A stretch of 64,000 nucleotides of DNA from Pseudomonadota bacterium (GCA_023386885.1 JAEWIX010000023.1:4042-68041); one strand, 5' to 3'. Counted from the first letter of the stretch, positions 41,698 through 53,027 are shown. Notes: a model not told the origin generated them from the letters alone. Translations and numbers: made by a program.

Positions 41698-43380
41698 ATG
41701 CCTGCCGGCCAAGCGAATGCCATCGGAAACAACCCGTCGAAGGCCGAGGCATATGATGTCGTGATTGTCGGCGCCGGCTTCGCCGGCATGTACATGTTGC
41801 ATCGGTTGCGCGGATTGGGATTGTCAGCGCGCGTGTTCGAGCAGGGTAGCGGCGTCGGCGGCACCTGGTACTGGAACCGCTATCCTGGTGCGCGCTGCGA
41901 CGTCGAAAGCATGCAGTATTCCTATTCCTTTTCCGAAGACCTCCAGCAGGAATGGGAATGGAGCGAACGCTATGCGCCGCAGCCGGAGATCCTGCGCTAC
42001 GCCAATCACGTCGCGGATCGGTTCGATCTGAGATCCGACATTCAGTTCAACACCCGCGTTGAGCGTGCGGTGTTCGATGAGCGCGCAAGAGACTGGTCGG
42101 TCACCATTGCGGGCGGCAAGACCGTCCGCGCGCAATTCGTGGTGCTGGCGACGGGGTGTCTCTCCAATGCCCGCACGCCGGATTTCAAGGGGCTCCCGGA
42201 TTTCGTGGGCGAGGTCTATCATACCGGTCATTGGCCGCATGAGCCGGTGGACTTCACCGGCAAGCGCGTGGCGGTGATCGGCACGGGATCGTCGGGCATC
42301 CAGTCGATCCCGATCATCGCCGAGCAGGCGAGCCAACTCACCGTCTTTCAGCGCACGCCCAACTTCAGCGTGCCGGCGCGCAATGCGCCGCTCTCGCCGC
42401 AGGAGCGCGATTTCTTCCGCGCCAATTACGACGAAATTCGCCGCAAGGCGCGCGAGGAGATGCGCAATGGCATCTATCAGGAACTGCCCGAGAAAGGCGC
42501 GCTGGAGGAGAACGCCGAGGAGCGGAATGCACGATATGGCGCGCGCTGGGAGAAGGGCGGCCTGACCTTCACCGCGACCTATAACAACATCGCGCTCGAC
42601 AAGGCCGCCAACGATACCGCCGCCGATTTCGTTCGGGCCAGGATCGCCGAGATCGTCAAGGACCCCGAGGTCGCAAGACTGCTGCAGCCGAACGACCATC
42701 CGATCGGCTCAAAACGGATTTGCGTCGATACCGATTACTACGCGACCTACAATCGCGCCAACGTCAAGCTGGTCGACGTCAAGGCCAATCCGATCGAAAA
42801 GATTCTCCCGCACGGCCTCGCGGCGGGCGGCGTGACTTATGACTTCGATGTGCTGGTGCTCGCGACCGGTTTCGATGCCATGACCGGTTCGGTTGCAAGG
42901 ATCGATATTCGCGGGCGGTCGGGACAGACACTCAATGAAAAATGGGAGGCCGGGCCGCGCACCTATCTCGGCCTGATGAGCGAAGGGTTTCCCAATCTGT
43001 TCGTCATCACCGGGCCGGGCAGCCCGTCGGTGCTGAGCAACATGATCGTCTCGATCGAGCAGCACGTCGACTGGATCGCCGACTGTTTCGATTACATGCG
43101 TGCGAACGGCCTCGATTGCATTGAGGCGACGCGCTCCGCCGAGGACAACTGGGTTGCCCACGTCAACGACGTCGCGCACGGCACGCTCTATCCGCAGGCT
43201 AACTCGTGGTACATGGGCGCCAATGTTCCCGGCAAACCGCGTATCTTCATGCCCTACATCGGCGGTGTCGGCGTTTACCGGCAGATTTGCAGCGACGTTG
43301 CGGCGAAAGGGTACGAGGGCTTTACGATGACCGAAGCGGCGCCGGCGCAGCGGTTGGCCGCACGACGCGCCAACTCGTAA
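41698..43380 (+). CDS. Baeyer-Villiger-type flavin monooxygenase
   Basis: A 560-residue FAD/NADPH enzyme of the cyclohexanone-monooxygenase class. The FAD Rossmann motif is VGAGFAG (about residues 24-30), the BVMO fingerprint FVGEVYHTGHWP fits F-x-G-x3-H-x3-W-P (about 168-179), and the NADPH motif GTGSSG follows. Such enzymes insert oxygen next to a ketone to give an ester or lactone. It is a single gene; no linked hydrolase is present, so the substrate is open. Confidence 0.85.
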   Translation: MPAGQANAIGNNPSKAEAYDVVIVGAGFAGMYMLHRLRGLGLSARVFEQGSGVGGTWYWNRYPGARCDVESMQYSYSFSEDLQQEWEWSERYAPQPEILRYANHVADRFDLRSDIQFNTRVERAVFDERARDWSVTIAGGKTVRAQFVVLATGCLSNARTPDFKGLPDFVGEVYHTGHWPHEPVDFTGKRVAVIGTGSSGIQSIPIIAEQASQLTVFQRTPNFSVPARNAPLSPQERDFFRANYDEIRRKAREEMRNGIYQELPEKGALEENAEERNARYGARWEKGGLTFTATYNNIALDKAANDTAADFVRARIAEIVKDPEVARLLQPNDHPIGSKRICVDTDYYATYNRANVKLVDVKANPIEKILPHGLAAGGVTYDFDVLVLATGFDAMTGSVARIDIRGRSGQTLNEKWEAGPRTYLGLMSEGFPNLFVITGPGSPSVLSNMIVSIEQHVDWIADCFDYMRANGLDCIEATRSAEDNWVAHVNDVAHGTLYPQANSWYMGANVPGKPRIFMPYIGGVGVYRQICSDVAAKGYEGFTMTEAAPAQRLAARRANS

Positions 43381-43498
43381 ACCGGCCTGCGATGTCAAAC
43401 AGCGCGCGAAGCCGAGAGCGGATACGGCTTCGCGATCTCGCGGCGCGATGCGCCCGAGGTTTCCGGGAAACGCCTCGCCCTTTCTTTCGAGAGGGCGC

Positions 43499-43598
43499 GC
43501 GGAACGCCGGACGCATGGTGCGTCCGCAGCCTCATGCGCAAAGTGAAAAGCGCACGAGTTAGTCACCACGAAAGCACCGGATACATCCGGCGTTCCGC
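43499..43598. repeat. 13 bp inverted repeat, ~100 bp element
   Basis: GCGGAACGCCGGA at 43499-43511 is the exact complement of TCCGGCGTTCCGC at 43586-43598. The 74 bases between could form a stem-loop or mark a small mobile repeat. I suspect a dispersed element but cannot confirm copies elsewhere. Confidence 0.55.
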
Positions 43599-44065
43599 AC
43601 GCGATGGTTTTATCGGCTTGCTTCGTGCTCTCCCCGGCAACGGTCGAAACCTGACGCCGTCGTCTCCGCGGTACTTTCATGAGCCGGTTGGCCACACGAA
43701 AGAGCAGTCCGGATTTCGAAGGACCACACGACTTGGGCCGGCGCGCAAAAGGCGATGCCGATGGGGCACATCTCCGCCCCGGTCCGCACCGCGCAGCGTG
43801 GTCGTTCACCAGAACTCAGATCCCTCACGCGCCTCCGGCCCTTGAGCGCACCCTTTGTACAAGGCGCGCGCTCGCCCTCCGGGCTTGCGCCCTGCGACCT
43901 TCGTTCCGGCCCGACGCTGCCGCGTCCACCGCATCCCGCCCCGCGAACCGTGACGATCGCGAGCCGCCCCTCTCATCGGGGCGGGATGAACGGAATATAA
44001 TCCTATAACGGCGGGTTTGTCAAGATCGAAACCACCTCGCATCTGAGGGATGGCATGTGGCCGTG

Positions 44066-44150
44066 CGTCATGGCCGGGCTTGTCCCGGCCATCCACGTCT
44101 TGAAGTGTCGCAGAAAGAACGTGGATCACCGGGACAAGCCCGGTGATGAC
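44066..44150. repeat. REP-like palindromic repeat pair
   Basis: GTCATGGCCGGGCTTGTCCCGGCCATCCACG and, inverted 20 bases later, GTGGATCACCGGGACAAGCCCGGTGATGAC form two linked palindromes. This arrangement matches the dispersed REP/BIME-type repeats common in Bradyrhizobium relatives. Confidence 0.75.
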
Positions 44151-44506
44151 GCCGTGGGTGGGGGCGCGGTCTCAGCAACAATGTCGTCCCTGCGCGTCTT
44201 TGCGGGCACGGTGACCGCTTTTCCCCACAAGCGGGAGAGGCGCCGCGCGCCGCGGCCCATTAAATCGAGCGGCGAAGGCAACGTTGCAGCACCGCTGCAC
44301 GTTAGTATTGGTGCGCTCGGGCCGCTCACCGCACGGAAACGGCACAGGGTTGTTCGTCATGCATCGCAGGGCAGACATCGCGCAGGACAGGGAACTGTCA
44401 ACATAGCTTGTCTTGCCTCCCTTGGTGCGCTGCGCTAAAGGCTCAGAACAATTCCAAGGTGGCCGAATCTGTCGGCCGTATCGCCCCAAAAAACCAAGGA
44501 TCGCCG

Positions 44507-44872
44507 ATGACCGGCATCTTGCAAGATTATCTGCCTTTGGTGGTGTTTATCGGCATTGCCGCCGTGATCGGGCTGGCCCTGCTGATTGCGCCGTTTATCG
44601 TTGCGTTCCAGCAGCCCGATCCGGAGAAACTGTCCGCATATGAATGCGGCTTCAATGCGTTCGACGATGCGCGCATGAAGTTCGACGTGCGGTTCTATCT
44701 GGTGGCGATCCTGTTCATCATCTTCGATCTGGAAGTCGCCTTCCTATTTCCGTGGGCGGTGGCGTTCGGGAAACTCGGTCTGGTCGGGTTCTGGTCGATG
44801 ATGGTGTTTCTCGCCGTCCTCACCATCGGCTTTATCTACGAATGGAAGAAAGGCGCGCTCGAATGGGATTGA
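44507..44872 (+). CDS. nuoA: NADH-quinone oxidoreductase subunit A
   Basis: A 121-residue membrane subunit with three hydrophobic segments and the conserved loop YECGFNAFDDARMKFDVRFYLVAILFI in two pieces, central to the quinone-site region of complex I. AAGGA lies six bases before ATG 44507. It is the first gene of the 14-subunit operon and overlaps nuoB by ten bases. Confidence 0.95.
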   Translation: MTGILQDYLPLVVFIGIAAVIGLALLIAPFIVAFQQPDPEKLSAYECGFNAFDDARMKFDVRFYLVAILFIIFDLEVAFLFPWAVAFGKLGLVGFWSMMVFLAVLTIGFIYEWKKGALEWD

Positions 44873-45456
44873 GCCCCACCCACGCGCAGTCATCTAGTCC
44901 GGTGATCGCGCCTGCCGCGACCGGCATTCTCGATCCGCGCACCGGCAAGCCGGTCGGCGCCGATGATCGCTACTTCCTCGAGGTCAACAACGAGCTGTCC
45001 GACAAGGGCTTCTTCGTCGCCGCCGCCGACGACTTGATCACCTGGGCGCGCACCGGCTCGCTGATGTGGATGACCTTCGGGCTTGCCTGCTGCGCCGTCG
45101 AGATGATGCAGGTGTCGATGCCGCGTTACGACGTCGAACGCTTCGGTTTCGCCCCACGCGCCTCGCCGCGCCAGTCCGACGTGATGATCGTCGCCGGCAC
45201 GCTGACCAACAAGATGGCGCCCGCGCTGCGCAAGGTCTACGACCAGATGCCGGAGCCACGCTACGTCATCTCGATGGGCTCCTGCGCCAACGGCGGCGGC
45301 TACTACCACTATTCCTATTCCGTGGTGCGCGGCTGCGACCGCATCGTGCCGATCGACATCTATGTGCCGGGCTGCCCACCGACGGCGGAAGCGCTGCTCT
45401 ACGGCGTGTTGCTGTTGCAGAAGAAGATCCGGCGCACCGGAACCATCGAACGCTAA
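44863..45456 (+). CDS. nuoB: NADH-quinone oxidoreductase subunit B
   Basis: A 197-residue peripheral-arm subunit carrying cluster N2. The Cys ligands are in FGLACCAVEMM, MGSCANGGG and VPGCPPTAEAL. The N-terminal ~35 residues are variable, as usual for alphaproteobacteria. The start overlaps nuoA. Confidence 0.95.
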   Translation: MGLSPTHAQSSSPVIAPAATGILDPRTGKPVGADDRYFLEVNNELSDKGFFVAAADDLITWARTGSLMWMTFGLACCAVEMMQVSMPRYDVERFGFAPRASPRQSDVMIVAGTLTNKMAPALRKVYDQMPEPRYVISMGSCANGGGYYHYSYSVVRGCDRIVPIDIYVPGCPPTAEALLYGVLLLQKKIRRTGTIER

Positions 45457-45465
45457 GGCTGAACA

Positions 45466-46089
45466 ATGGACGACACGCGGCTCGAGACCCTGGGGCAGAC
45501 GATCGTTGGTGCGCTGCCCGGCGTCGCCACTGGCTATGAAGTGGCGTTCGGTCAGCTCACGGTGAATGTCGAGATTTCGAAGATCGTCGAGGCGATGCGG
45601 TTCCTGCGCGAGGATCCGCGCTGCCGCTTCGTCAGTTTCATCGATGCCACCGCGGTCGATTATCCGTCACGCGAAAAACGCTTCGATATCGTCTATCACC
45701 TGCTGTCGCCGACCCTGAACGAGCGCATTCGCGTCAAGGGCGTGGCCGACGAGACCACGCAGGTGCCGTCGATTATCGGCGTGTTTCCCGGCACCGACTG
45801 GTTCGAGCGCGAAACCTACGATCTCTATGGCGTAATCTTCACCGGCCACCCCGACATGCGCCGGCTGCTGACCGATTACGGCTTCGACGGCCATCCGCTG
45901 CGCAAGGATTTTCCGACCACGGGTTTCGTCGAGGTGCGCTACGACGATGCCGAGAAGCGCGTGGTCTACGAACCGGTGCAACTCAATCAGGAATTCCGCC
46001 GCTTCGATTTCCTCTCGCCCTGGGAAGGCGCGGACTATCCGCTGCCCGGCGACGAGAAGACGAGCACTGACGGAGCCAAACCGTCATGA
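45466..46089 (+). CDS. nuoC: NADH-quinone oxidoreductase subunit C
   Basis: A 207-residue 30 kDa subunit, with the family signature ERETYDLYGVIFTGHPDMRRLLTDYGFDGHPLRKDFP visible in consecutive pieces. NuoC and NuoD are separate here, unlike the fused NuoCD of E. coli. Its stop overlaps a thioesterase-like gene by four bases. Confidence 0.95.
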   Translation: MDDTRLETLGQTIVGALPGVATGYEVAFGQLTVNVEISKIVEAMRFLREDPRCRFVSFIDATAVDYPSREKRFDIVYHLLSPTLNERIRVKGVADETTQVPSIIGVFPGTDWFERETYDLYGVIFTGHPDMRRLLTDYGFDGHPLRKDFPTTGFVEVRYDDAEKRVVYEPVQLNQEFRRFDFLSPWEGADYPLPGDEKTSTDGAKPS

Positions 46090-46517
46090 AGCCGACGCTC
46101 AAAACCGGGTTGACGCACCGGTTCAGCTATTGCGTGCCCGATAACAAGACGGTGCCGCATCTGTATCCGGAGTCCGCCGATTTTCAGGCGATGCCGGAGG
46201 TGTTCGCGACGGGCTACATGGTTGGCCTGATGGAGTGGGCTTGCATCGATTTGATGAAATCCCATCTCGATGCCGGCGAGGGCAGCCTCGGCACGCATAT
46301 CGACGTCAGTCACGCGGCGGCGACCCCGCCAGGACTGACCGTCACCGTTGACGTCGAATGCACAGAGGTCGATGGCAAGCGCCTGAGCTTCGCCGTCAAG
46401 GCGCATGACGGCGTCGACATGATCGGCGAAGGCACGCATCAGCGCCATGTCGTCGCGTGGGACAAATTCAATGCACGGGTCGCCGGCAAGGCGACGAAAG
46501 CGGGGGTAGCCGCGTGA
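46086..46517 (+). CDS. Hotdog-fold thioesterase-like protein within the nuo operon
   Basis: A 143-residue protein resembling the FlK-type thioesterase family: MPEVFATGYMVGLMEWACI, GTHIDVSHAAATPPG and GEGTHQRHVV. The hotdog helix and the closing strands are visible. It overlaps nuoC by four bases and nuoD by four bases (GTGA), so it is translated with complex I genes. It is not a subunit of the enzyme. A role in clearing acyl-CoA, or simple operon hitch-hiking, are both possible. Confidence 0.75.
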   Translation: MKPTLKTGLTHRFSYCVPDNKTVPHLYPESADFQAMPEVFATGYMVGLMEWACIDLMKSHLDAGEGSLGTHIDVSHAAATPPGLTVTVDVECTEVDGKRLSFAVKAHDGVDMIGEGTHQRHVVAWDKFNARVAGKATKAGVAA

Positions 46518-47713
46518 GCGAATCTGAAGTCCCCGGAATGCGCAATTTCACCATCAACTTCGGGCCGCAGCATCCGGCCGCGCACGGCGTGCTGCGCTTG
46601 GTGCTGGAGTTGGACGGCGAAGTGGTCGAGCGCGTCGATCCACATATCGGCCTGCTGCATCGCGGCACCGAGAAGCTGATCGAGACCAAGACCTATCTGC
46701 AGGCGATCCCGTATTTCGACCGGCTCGATTACGTCGCGCCGATGAATCAGGAACACGCCTTCTGTCTCGCGGCGGAAAAGCTGCTCGGCATCAAGGTGCC
46801 GCGCCGCGCGCAACTGATCCGCGTGCTCTATTGCGAGATCGGCCGCATCCTCTCGCACCTCCTCAACGTCACCACGCAGGCGATGGACGTCGGTGCGCTG
46901 ACCCCGCCGCTGTGGGGCTTCGAGGAACGCGAAAAGCTGATGGTGTTCTACGAGCGCGCCTCCGGCTCGCGGATGCACGCGGCGTTCTTCCGCGTCGGCG
47001 GCGTGCATCAGGATCTGCCGCCCAAGCTGATCGACGATATCGATGCGTGGTGCGACGCCTTCCCGCAGAAGGTCGACGATCTCGAGGTGCTGCTGACCGG
47101 CAACCGCATCTTCAAGCAGCGCAACGTCGATATCGGCGTGGTGACCTTGGAGCAGGCGTGGGAGTGGGGATTTTCCGGCGTCATGGTGCGTGGTTCGGGT
47201 GCTGCGTGGGATTTGCGCAAGGCGCAGCCCTACGAGTGCTACGACGAGATGGAATTCGACATTCCCATCGGCAAGAACGGCGACTGCTACGACCGCTACT
47301 GCATCCGCGTCGAGGAGATGCATCAGTCGGTGCGCATCATGAAGCAGTGCATCGCGAAATTGCGCGCGCCGGACGGGCAGGGCCCGGTGGCGGTCGAGGA
47401 CAACAAGATTTTCCCGCCGCGCCGTGGCGAGATGAAGCGCTCGATGGAAGCGCTGATCCATCACTTCAAGCTCTACACCGAAGGCTTCCATGTGCCGCCG
47501 GGCGAAGTCTACGCCGCGGTGGAAGCGCCGAAGGGCGAGTTCGGCGTCTTCCTCGTCGCCGACGGCAGCAACAAACCCTACAAGTGCAAGATCCGTGCGC
47601 CGGGCTTCGCGCATTTGCAGGCGATGGATTTCATCTGCAAGGGGCACCTGTTGGCCGACGTTTCGGCCATCCTCGGGTCGCTCGATATCGTGTTCGGCGA
47701 GGTCGACCGGTGA
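46514..47713 (+). CDS. nuoD: NADH-quinone oxidoreductase subunit D
   Basis: A 399-residue 49 kDa subunit starting at GTG 46514. Signatures are FGPQHPAAHGVLRL at the N-terminus, HIGLLHRGTEKLIE and the C-terminal DVSAILGSLDIVFGEVDR. It helps form the quinone-binding cavity with NuoB. Confidence 0.95.
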   Translation: MSESEVPGMRNFTINFGPQHPAAHGVLRLVLELDGEVVERVDPHIGLLHRGTEKLIETKTYLQAIPYFDRLDYVAPMNQEHAFCLAAEKLLGIKVPRRAQLIRVLYCEIGRILSHLLNVTTQAMDVGALTPPLWGFEEREKLMVFYERASGSRMHAAFFRVGGVHQDLPPKLIDDIDAWCDAFPQKVDDLEVLLTGNRIFKQRNVDIGVVTLEQAWEWGFSGVMVRGSGAAWDLRKAQPYECYDEMEFDIPIGKNGDCYDRYCIRVEEMHQSVRIMKQCIAKLRAPDGQGPVAVEDNKIFPPRRGEMKRSMEALIHHFKLYTEGFHVPPGEVYAAVEAPKGEFGVFLVADGSNKPYKCKIRAPGFAHLQAMDFICKGHLLADVSAILGSLDIVFGEVDR

Positions 47714-47781
47714 TCTTCTCGTCTCGCCATCTCCGCCTGAATGCGCGCCGCGTGGCGCGTTTACCGAAAGACTGATTGAGC

Positions 47782-48536
47782 ATGTCCGTCCGTCGTCTGG
47801 CACCGAAGGAATTGCAGCCCGCGAGCTTCGCGTTTCGCGAAGGTACGCTCGACTGGGCGAAGCAGCAGATCGCGAAGTATCCGGAAGGACGGCAGGCGTC
47901 GGCCTGTATCGCGATCCTGTGGCGCGTGCAGGAAGAGCATGAGGGTTGGGTTTCGGAAGCCGCGATCCGCGCGGTCGCCGACCTGCTCGATATGCCCTAC
48001 ATTCGCGTGCTGGAGATCGCGACCTTCTACACCATGTTCCAGCTCTCGCCGGTCGGCAAGAAAGCGCATGTGCAGGTCTGCGGCACCACGCCCTGCATGC
48101 TGGGCGGCGCCGGCGACCTGATCGAGGTCTGCAAGCATCGCATCCATCACGATCCGGGCCATGTCTCTGACGACGGCAACTTCTCGTGGGAAGAGGTCGA
48201 GTGCTTAGGCGCCTGCGTGAATGCGCCGATGGTGATGATCTGGAAGGACACTTACGAGGACCTCACCAAGGATACCTTCAACAAGGTGCTGGACGGCTTC
48301 GCCTCGGGCAACCTGCCGAAGCCCGGCCCGCAGATCGACCGGCAGTTCGCCGCGCCCGCCGGCGGCCCGCGCGTGCTGACGAACGGCGGCCAGCCGAGCG
48401 CAACCGGGCAGGGCGCGCCGAAGGAGCCGGTATTGGCCGACGCCGAGCCGAAGAAGCAGACCGAGTCCGCGAATTTTCAGGAGCGGCCCGCGCCGAAGCC
48501 GCCTGCCGACGACGCGACCAAGAAGGGCAACATGTG

Positions 48537-48537
<1 letters not shown>
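47782..48537 (+). CDS. nuoE: NADH-quinone oxidoreductase subunit E
   Basis: A 251-residue 24 kDa subunit. The 2Fe-2S ligands are Cys100, Cys105, Cys141 and Cys145 in QVCGTTPCML and CLGACVNAP. Beyond about residue 190 it has a Pro/Ala/Lys-rich tail typical of alphaproteobacterial NuoE. ATG 47782 is used; a TTG six bases upstream is in frame. It overlaps nuoF by one base. Confidence 0.95.
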
Positions 48538-49862
<1,325 letters not shown>

Positions 49863-49909
49863 TCGATGCTGCGCGGACACCGAACGCAAGTTGAGAAAGA
49901 CTTGAGGCC

Positions 49910-51985
49910 ATGACCATACTCATCATCGATGGCAAAGAGATCGATGTGCCGGCCGAATACACGCTGTTGCAGGCGTGCGAGGCGGCGGGCGCCGAGATTC
50001 CGCGCTTCTGCTATCACGAGCGGCTGTCGATCGCCGGCAACTGCCGGATGTGCCTCGTCGAAGTGAAGGGCGGCCCGAAGCCGGTCGCAAGCTGCGCCTG
50101 GGGCGTGCGCGATTGTCGCCCCGGCCCCAAGGGCGAGCCGCCGGAAATCTCCACCCGTTCACCGATGGTGAAGAAGGCGCGCGAAGGCGTGATGGAGTTC
50201 CTGCTCATCAACCATCCGCTGGATTGCCCGATCTGCGATCAGGGCGGCGAGTGCGATCTGCAGGATCAGGCGATGGGCTACGGCGTCGACACCAGCCGCT
50301 TCGCCGAGAACAAGCGCGCCGTCGAGGACAAGTATCTCGGTGCGCTGGTCAAGACCTCGATGACCCGCTGCATTCAGTGCACCCGCTGCGTGCGTTTCGC
50401 TGCCGAAGTCGCCGGTGCGCCGGAGATGGGCGCCATCGGCCGCGGCGAGGACATGGAGATCACGACCTATCTCGAGACCGCGCTGACCTCGGAATTGCAG
50501 GGCAATCTTGTCGACATCTGCCCGGTCGGCGCGCTGACCTCGAAGCCGTATGCCTTCGCGGCGCGACCGTGGGAGCTTGGCAAGACGCAGTCGATCGACG
50601 TGATGGATGGCCTCGGCTCGGCGATCCGGGTCGATACCCGTGGCCGCGAGGTGATGCGCATCCTGCCGCGCGTCAACGAGGCGATCAACGAAGAGTGGAT
50701 TTCCGACAAGACGCGCCACATCGTCGACGGCCTGCGCACGCAGCGGCTGGATCGACCGTATCTGCGCGAGAACGGCAAGCTGCGCCCGGCCTCGTGGCCT
50801 GAAGCGTTCGCGGCGATCGCGACGAAGGTGCGTGCTACCGGCGGTAAACGTATCGGCGCCATCGCCGGCGACCTCGCGACCGTCGAGGAGATGTTCGCGC
50901 TCAAGCAGCTTCTCGCCAGCCTCGGCTCCGCCAACGTCGCGGTGCAGGGCGGCCACGCCTTCGACGCCAGGACCGGTCGCGCGTCGTATATCTTCAACCC
51001 AACCATCGCCGGCATCGAGCAGGCCGATGCGCTGTTGATCGTCGGCTCCAATCCGCGCCACGAAGGTGCGCTGCTCAATGCACGCATCCGCAAGCGCTGG
51101 CGGACCGGCAAGCTCAAGATCGGGCTGATCGGCGCGCAAGCGGACCTGACCTATCCCGTCGATTATCTCGGCGCCGGCACAGAGACGCTGAGCGACCTCG
51201 CCAGCGGCAAGCACTCTTTTGCTGACGTTCTCAAAAAGGCCGAGAGGCCGCTCGTGCTGGTCGGCGTCAGTGCCACCTCGCGTGCGGACGGTGCGGCAAT
51301 CCTGGCGCAGGCTGCGAAGCTCGCGGTCGAGTTCGGCGCGGTGAAGGACGGCTGGAACGGGTTTGGCGTGCTGCATGGCACGGCGTCCGGCGTCGGCGCG
51401 CTCGATGTCGGCTTCGTGCCAGGCGAGGGCGGATTGACGGCCGCGCAGATGAGCGCGGCGGGCGGCGTCGATGTGTTGTTCTCTTTGGGCGCGGACGAGG
51501 TGAACGTCGCGGACGGCGCGTTCGTCGTCTACATCGGCACCCATGGCGACCGTGGCGCGCATCGCGCCGACGTCATCCTGCCGGGCGCGGCCTACACCGA
51601 GAAGTCGGGCCTCTACGTCAACACCGAGGGCCGCGCGCAGATGACCAACCGCGCCGGCTTCCCGCCGGGCGAGGCCCGCGAGGAATGGGCGATCCTGCGC
51701 GCACTGTCGGACACGCTGGGCCACAGGCTGCCGTTCGATACGCTGGCGGCGTTGCGCCAGCTGGTATTCAAGGCGGCGCCGCACCTGATGCGGCTCGACC
51801 AGATCGAGACTGCCGATGCGGCGGCGGTGCGCACGCTGGCCGGACGCGGCGGCAAGGCCGATGCGGCGCCGTTCAAGGCTGCGTATGCGAGTTATTACCT
51901 GACCAATCCGATCGCGCGGGCCTCCGCCGTGATGGCGGAATGTTCGCGTCTCGCCTCCGGGCAGATGTTGACGGCGGCGGAGTGA
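49910..51985 (+). CDS. nuoG: NADH-quinone oxidoreductase subunit G
   Basis: A 691-residue 75 kDa subunit. The N-terminal 2Fe-2S ligands are Cys34, Cys45, Cys48 and Cys62; then come CPICDQGGECDLQD and the 4Fe-4S CIQCTRCVRF motifs. A molybdopterin-oxidoreductase-like domain without cofactor function makes up the rest. It is placed between nuoF (47-base gap) and nuoH (9-base gap). Confidence 0.95.
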   Translation: MTILIIDGKEIDVPAEYTLLQACEAAGAEIPRFCYHERLSIAGNCRMCLVEVKGGPKPVASCAWGVRDCRPGPKGEPPEISTRSPMVKKAREGVMEFLLINHPLDCPICDQGGECDLQDQAMGYGVDTSRFAENKRAVEDKYLGALVKTSMTRCIQCTRCVRFAAEVAGAPEMGAIGRGEDMEITTYLETALTSELQGNLVDICPVGALTSKPYAFAARPWELGKTQSIDVMDGLGSAIRVDTRGREVMRILPRVNEAINEEWISDKTRHIVDGLRTQRLDRPYLRENGKLRPASWPEAFAAIATKVRATGGKRIGAIAGDLATVEEMFALKQLLASLGSANVAVQGGHAFDARTGRASYIFNPTIAGIEQADALLIVGSNPRHEGALLNARIRKRWRTGKLKIGLIGAQADLTYPVDYLGAGTETLSDLASGKHSFADVLKKAERPLVLVGVSATSRADGAAILAQAAKLAVEFGAVKDGWNGFGVLHGTASGVGALDVGFVPGEGGLTAAQMSAAGGVDVLFSLGADEVNVADGAFVVYIGTHGDRGAHRADVILPGAAYTEKSGLYVNTEGRAQMTNRAGFPPGEAREEWAILRALSDTLGHRLPFDTLAALRQLVFKAAPHLMRLDQIETADAAAVRTLAGRGGKADAAPFKAAYASYYLTNPIARASAVMAECSRLASGQMLTAAE

Positions 51986-51994
51986 GGCGAAGCG

Positions 51995-53020
51995 ATGGCT
52001 GAAATCTGGACCGCATATCTGTGGCCGCTGATCATCATGGTCGCGCAGAGCGTCATGCTGCTGGTGATCCTGCTGGTTGCGATCGCCTTTATCCTGCTCG
52101 CGGATCGCAAGATCTGGGCGGCGGTGCAGATCCGGCGTGGCCCCAACGTGGTCGGGCCGTTCGGCTTGCTGCAATCCTTCGCCGACCTTCTGAAGTTCGT
52201 GCTCAAGGAGCCGGTGATTCCGGCCGGCGCCAACAAGGTGATCTTTCTGCTGGCGCCGCTGGTGACTTGCGTGCTGGCGCTGGCGGGCTGGGCGGTGATC
52301 CCGGTCAACCTGAACTGGGTGATCTCCGACATCAATGTCGGCATCCTTTATCTGTTCGCGATCTCGTCGCTGTCGGTCTACGGCACCATCATGGCGGGCT
52401 GGGCGTCGAACTCGAAGTATCCGTTCATGGCGGCGCTGCGCGCGGCGGCGCAGATGGTGTCCTACGAAGTCTCCATCGGCTTCGTGCTGATCACCGTTTT
52501 GCTGTGCGTCGGCTCGCTGAACCTGTCGGCCATCGTCGCGGCGCAGGATACCAAGTGGGGCCTGCTCGGCTGGTACTGGCTGCCGCTGCTGCCGATGTTC
52601 GTGATCTTCTATGTTTCGGCGCTGGCGGAAACCAACCGTCCGCCGTTCGATCTCGTCGAAGCGGAATCCGAACTGGTCGCCGGCTTCATGGTGGAATACG
52701 GCTCGACGCCGTATCTCTTGTTCATGCTCGGCGAGTATGTCGCGATCTGCACCATGTGCGCACTCGGGACCATCCTGTTCCTCGGTGGCTGGCTGTCGCC
52801 GATCCCGTTCGCGCCGTTCCCCTGGGTGCCCGGCATCATCTGGTTCGCGCTGAAGGCGCTGTTTATCTTCTTCCTGTTCGCAATGGCCAAGGCCATCGTG
52901 CCGCGCTACCGCTACGACCAACTGATGCGGCTGGGCTGGAAAGTCTTCCTGCCGCTGTCGCTCGCCATGGTCGTGATTGTCGCGGCGGTCCTGCAATTCG
53001 GCGGGCTGGCTCCGCAATGA
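51995..53020 (+). CDS. nuoH: NADH-quinone oxidoreductase subunit H
   Basis: A 341-residue membrane subunit with about eight segments. The conserved RRGPNVVGPFGLLQSFADLLKFVLKE and the acidic loop AETNRPPFDLVEAESELVAGF are complete; these shape the quinone tunnel. Confidence 0.95.
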   Translation: MAEIWTAYLWPLIIMVAQSVMLLVILLVAIAFILLADRKIWAAVQIRRGPNVVGPFGLLQSFADLLKFVLKEPVIPAGANKVIFLLAPLVTCVLALAGWAVIPVNLNWVISDINVGILYLFAISSLSVYGTIMAGWASNSKYPFMAALRAAAQMVSYEVSIGFVLITVLLCVGSLNLSAIVAAQDTKWGLLGWYWLPLLPMFVIFYVSALAETNRPPFDLVEAESELVAGFMVEYGSTPYLLFMLGEYVAICTMCALGTILFLGGWLSPIPFAPFPWVPGIIWFALKALFIFFLFAMAKAIVPRYRYDQLMRLGWKVFLPLSLAMVVIVAAVLQFGGLAPQ

Positions 53021-53027
53021 GGCTGTC

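Larger units (their letters stand above)
43381..44506. other. Long intergenic region before the nuo operon
   Basis: About 1.1 kb without a credible gene; short frames on both strands are chance openings in GC-rich DNA. It contains the inverted repeat at 43499-43598 and the REP-like pair at 44066-44150, and its last part should hold the nuo promoter. Confidence 0.6.

Noticed and set aside
46439..47803. 454-codon minus-strand frame opposite nuoD
   Set aside because: Antisense shadow of nuoD; no family likeness and no ribosome-binding site of note.
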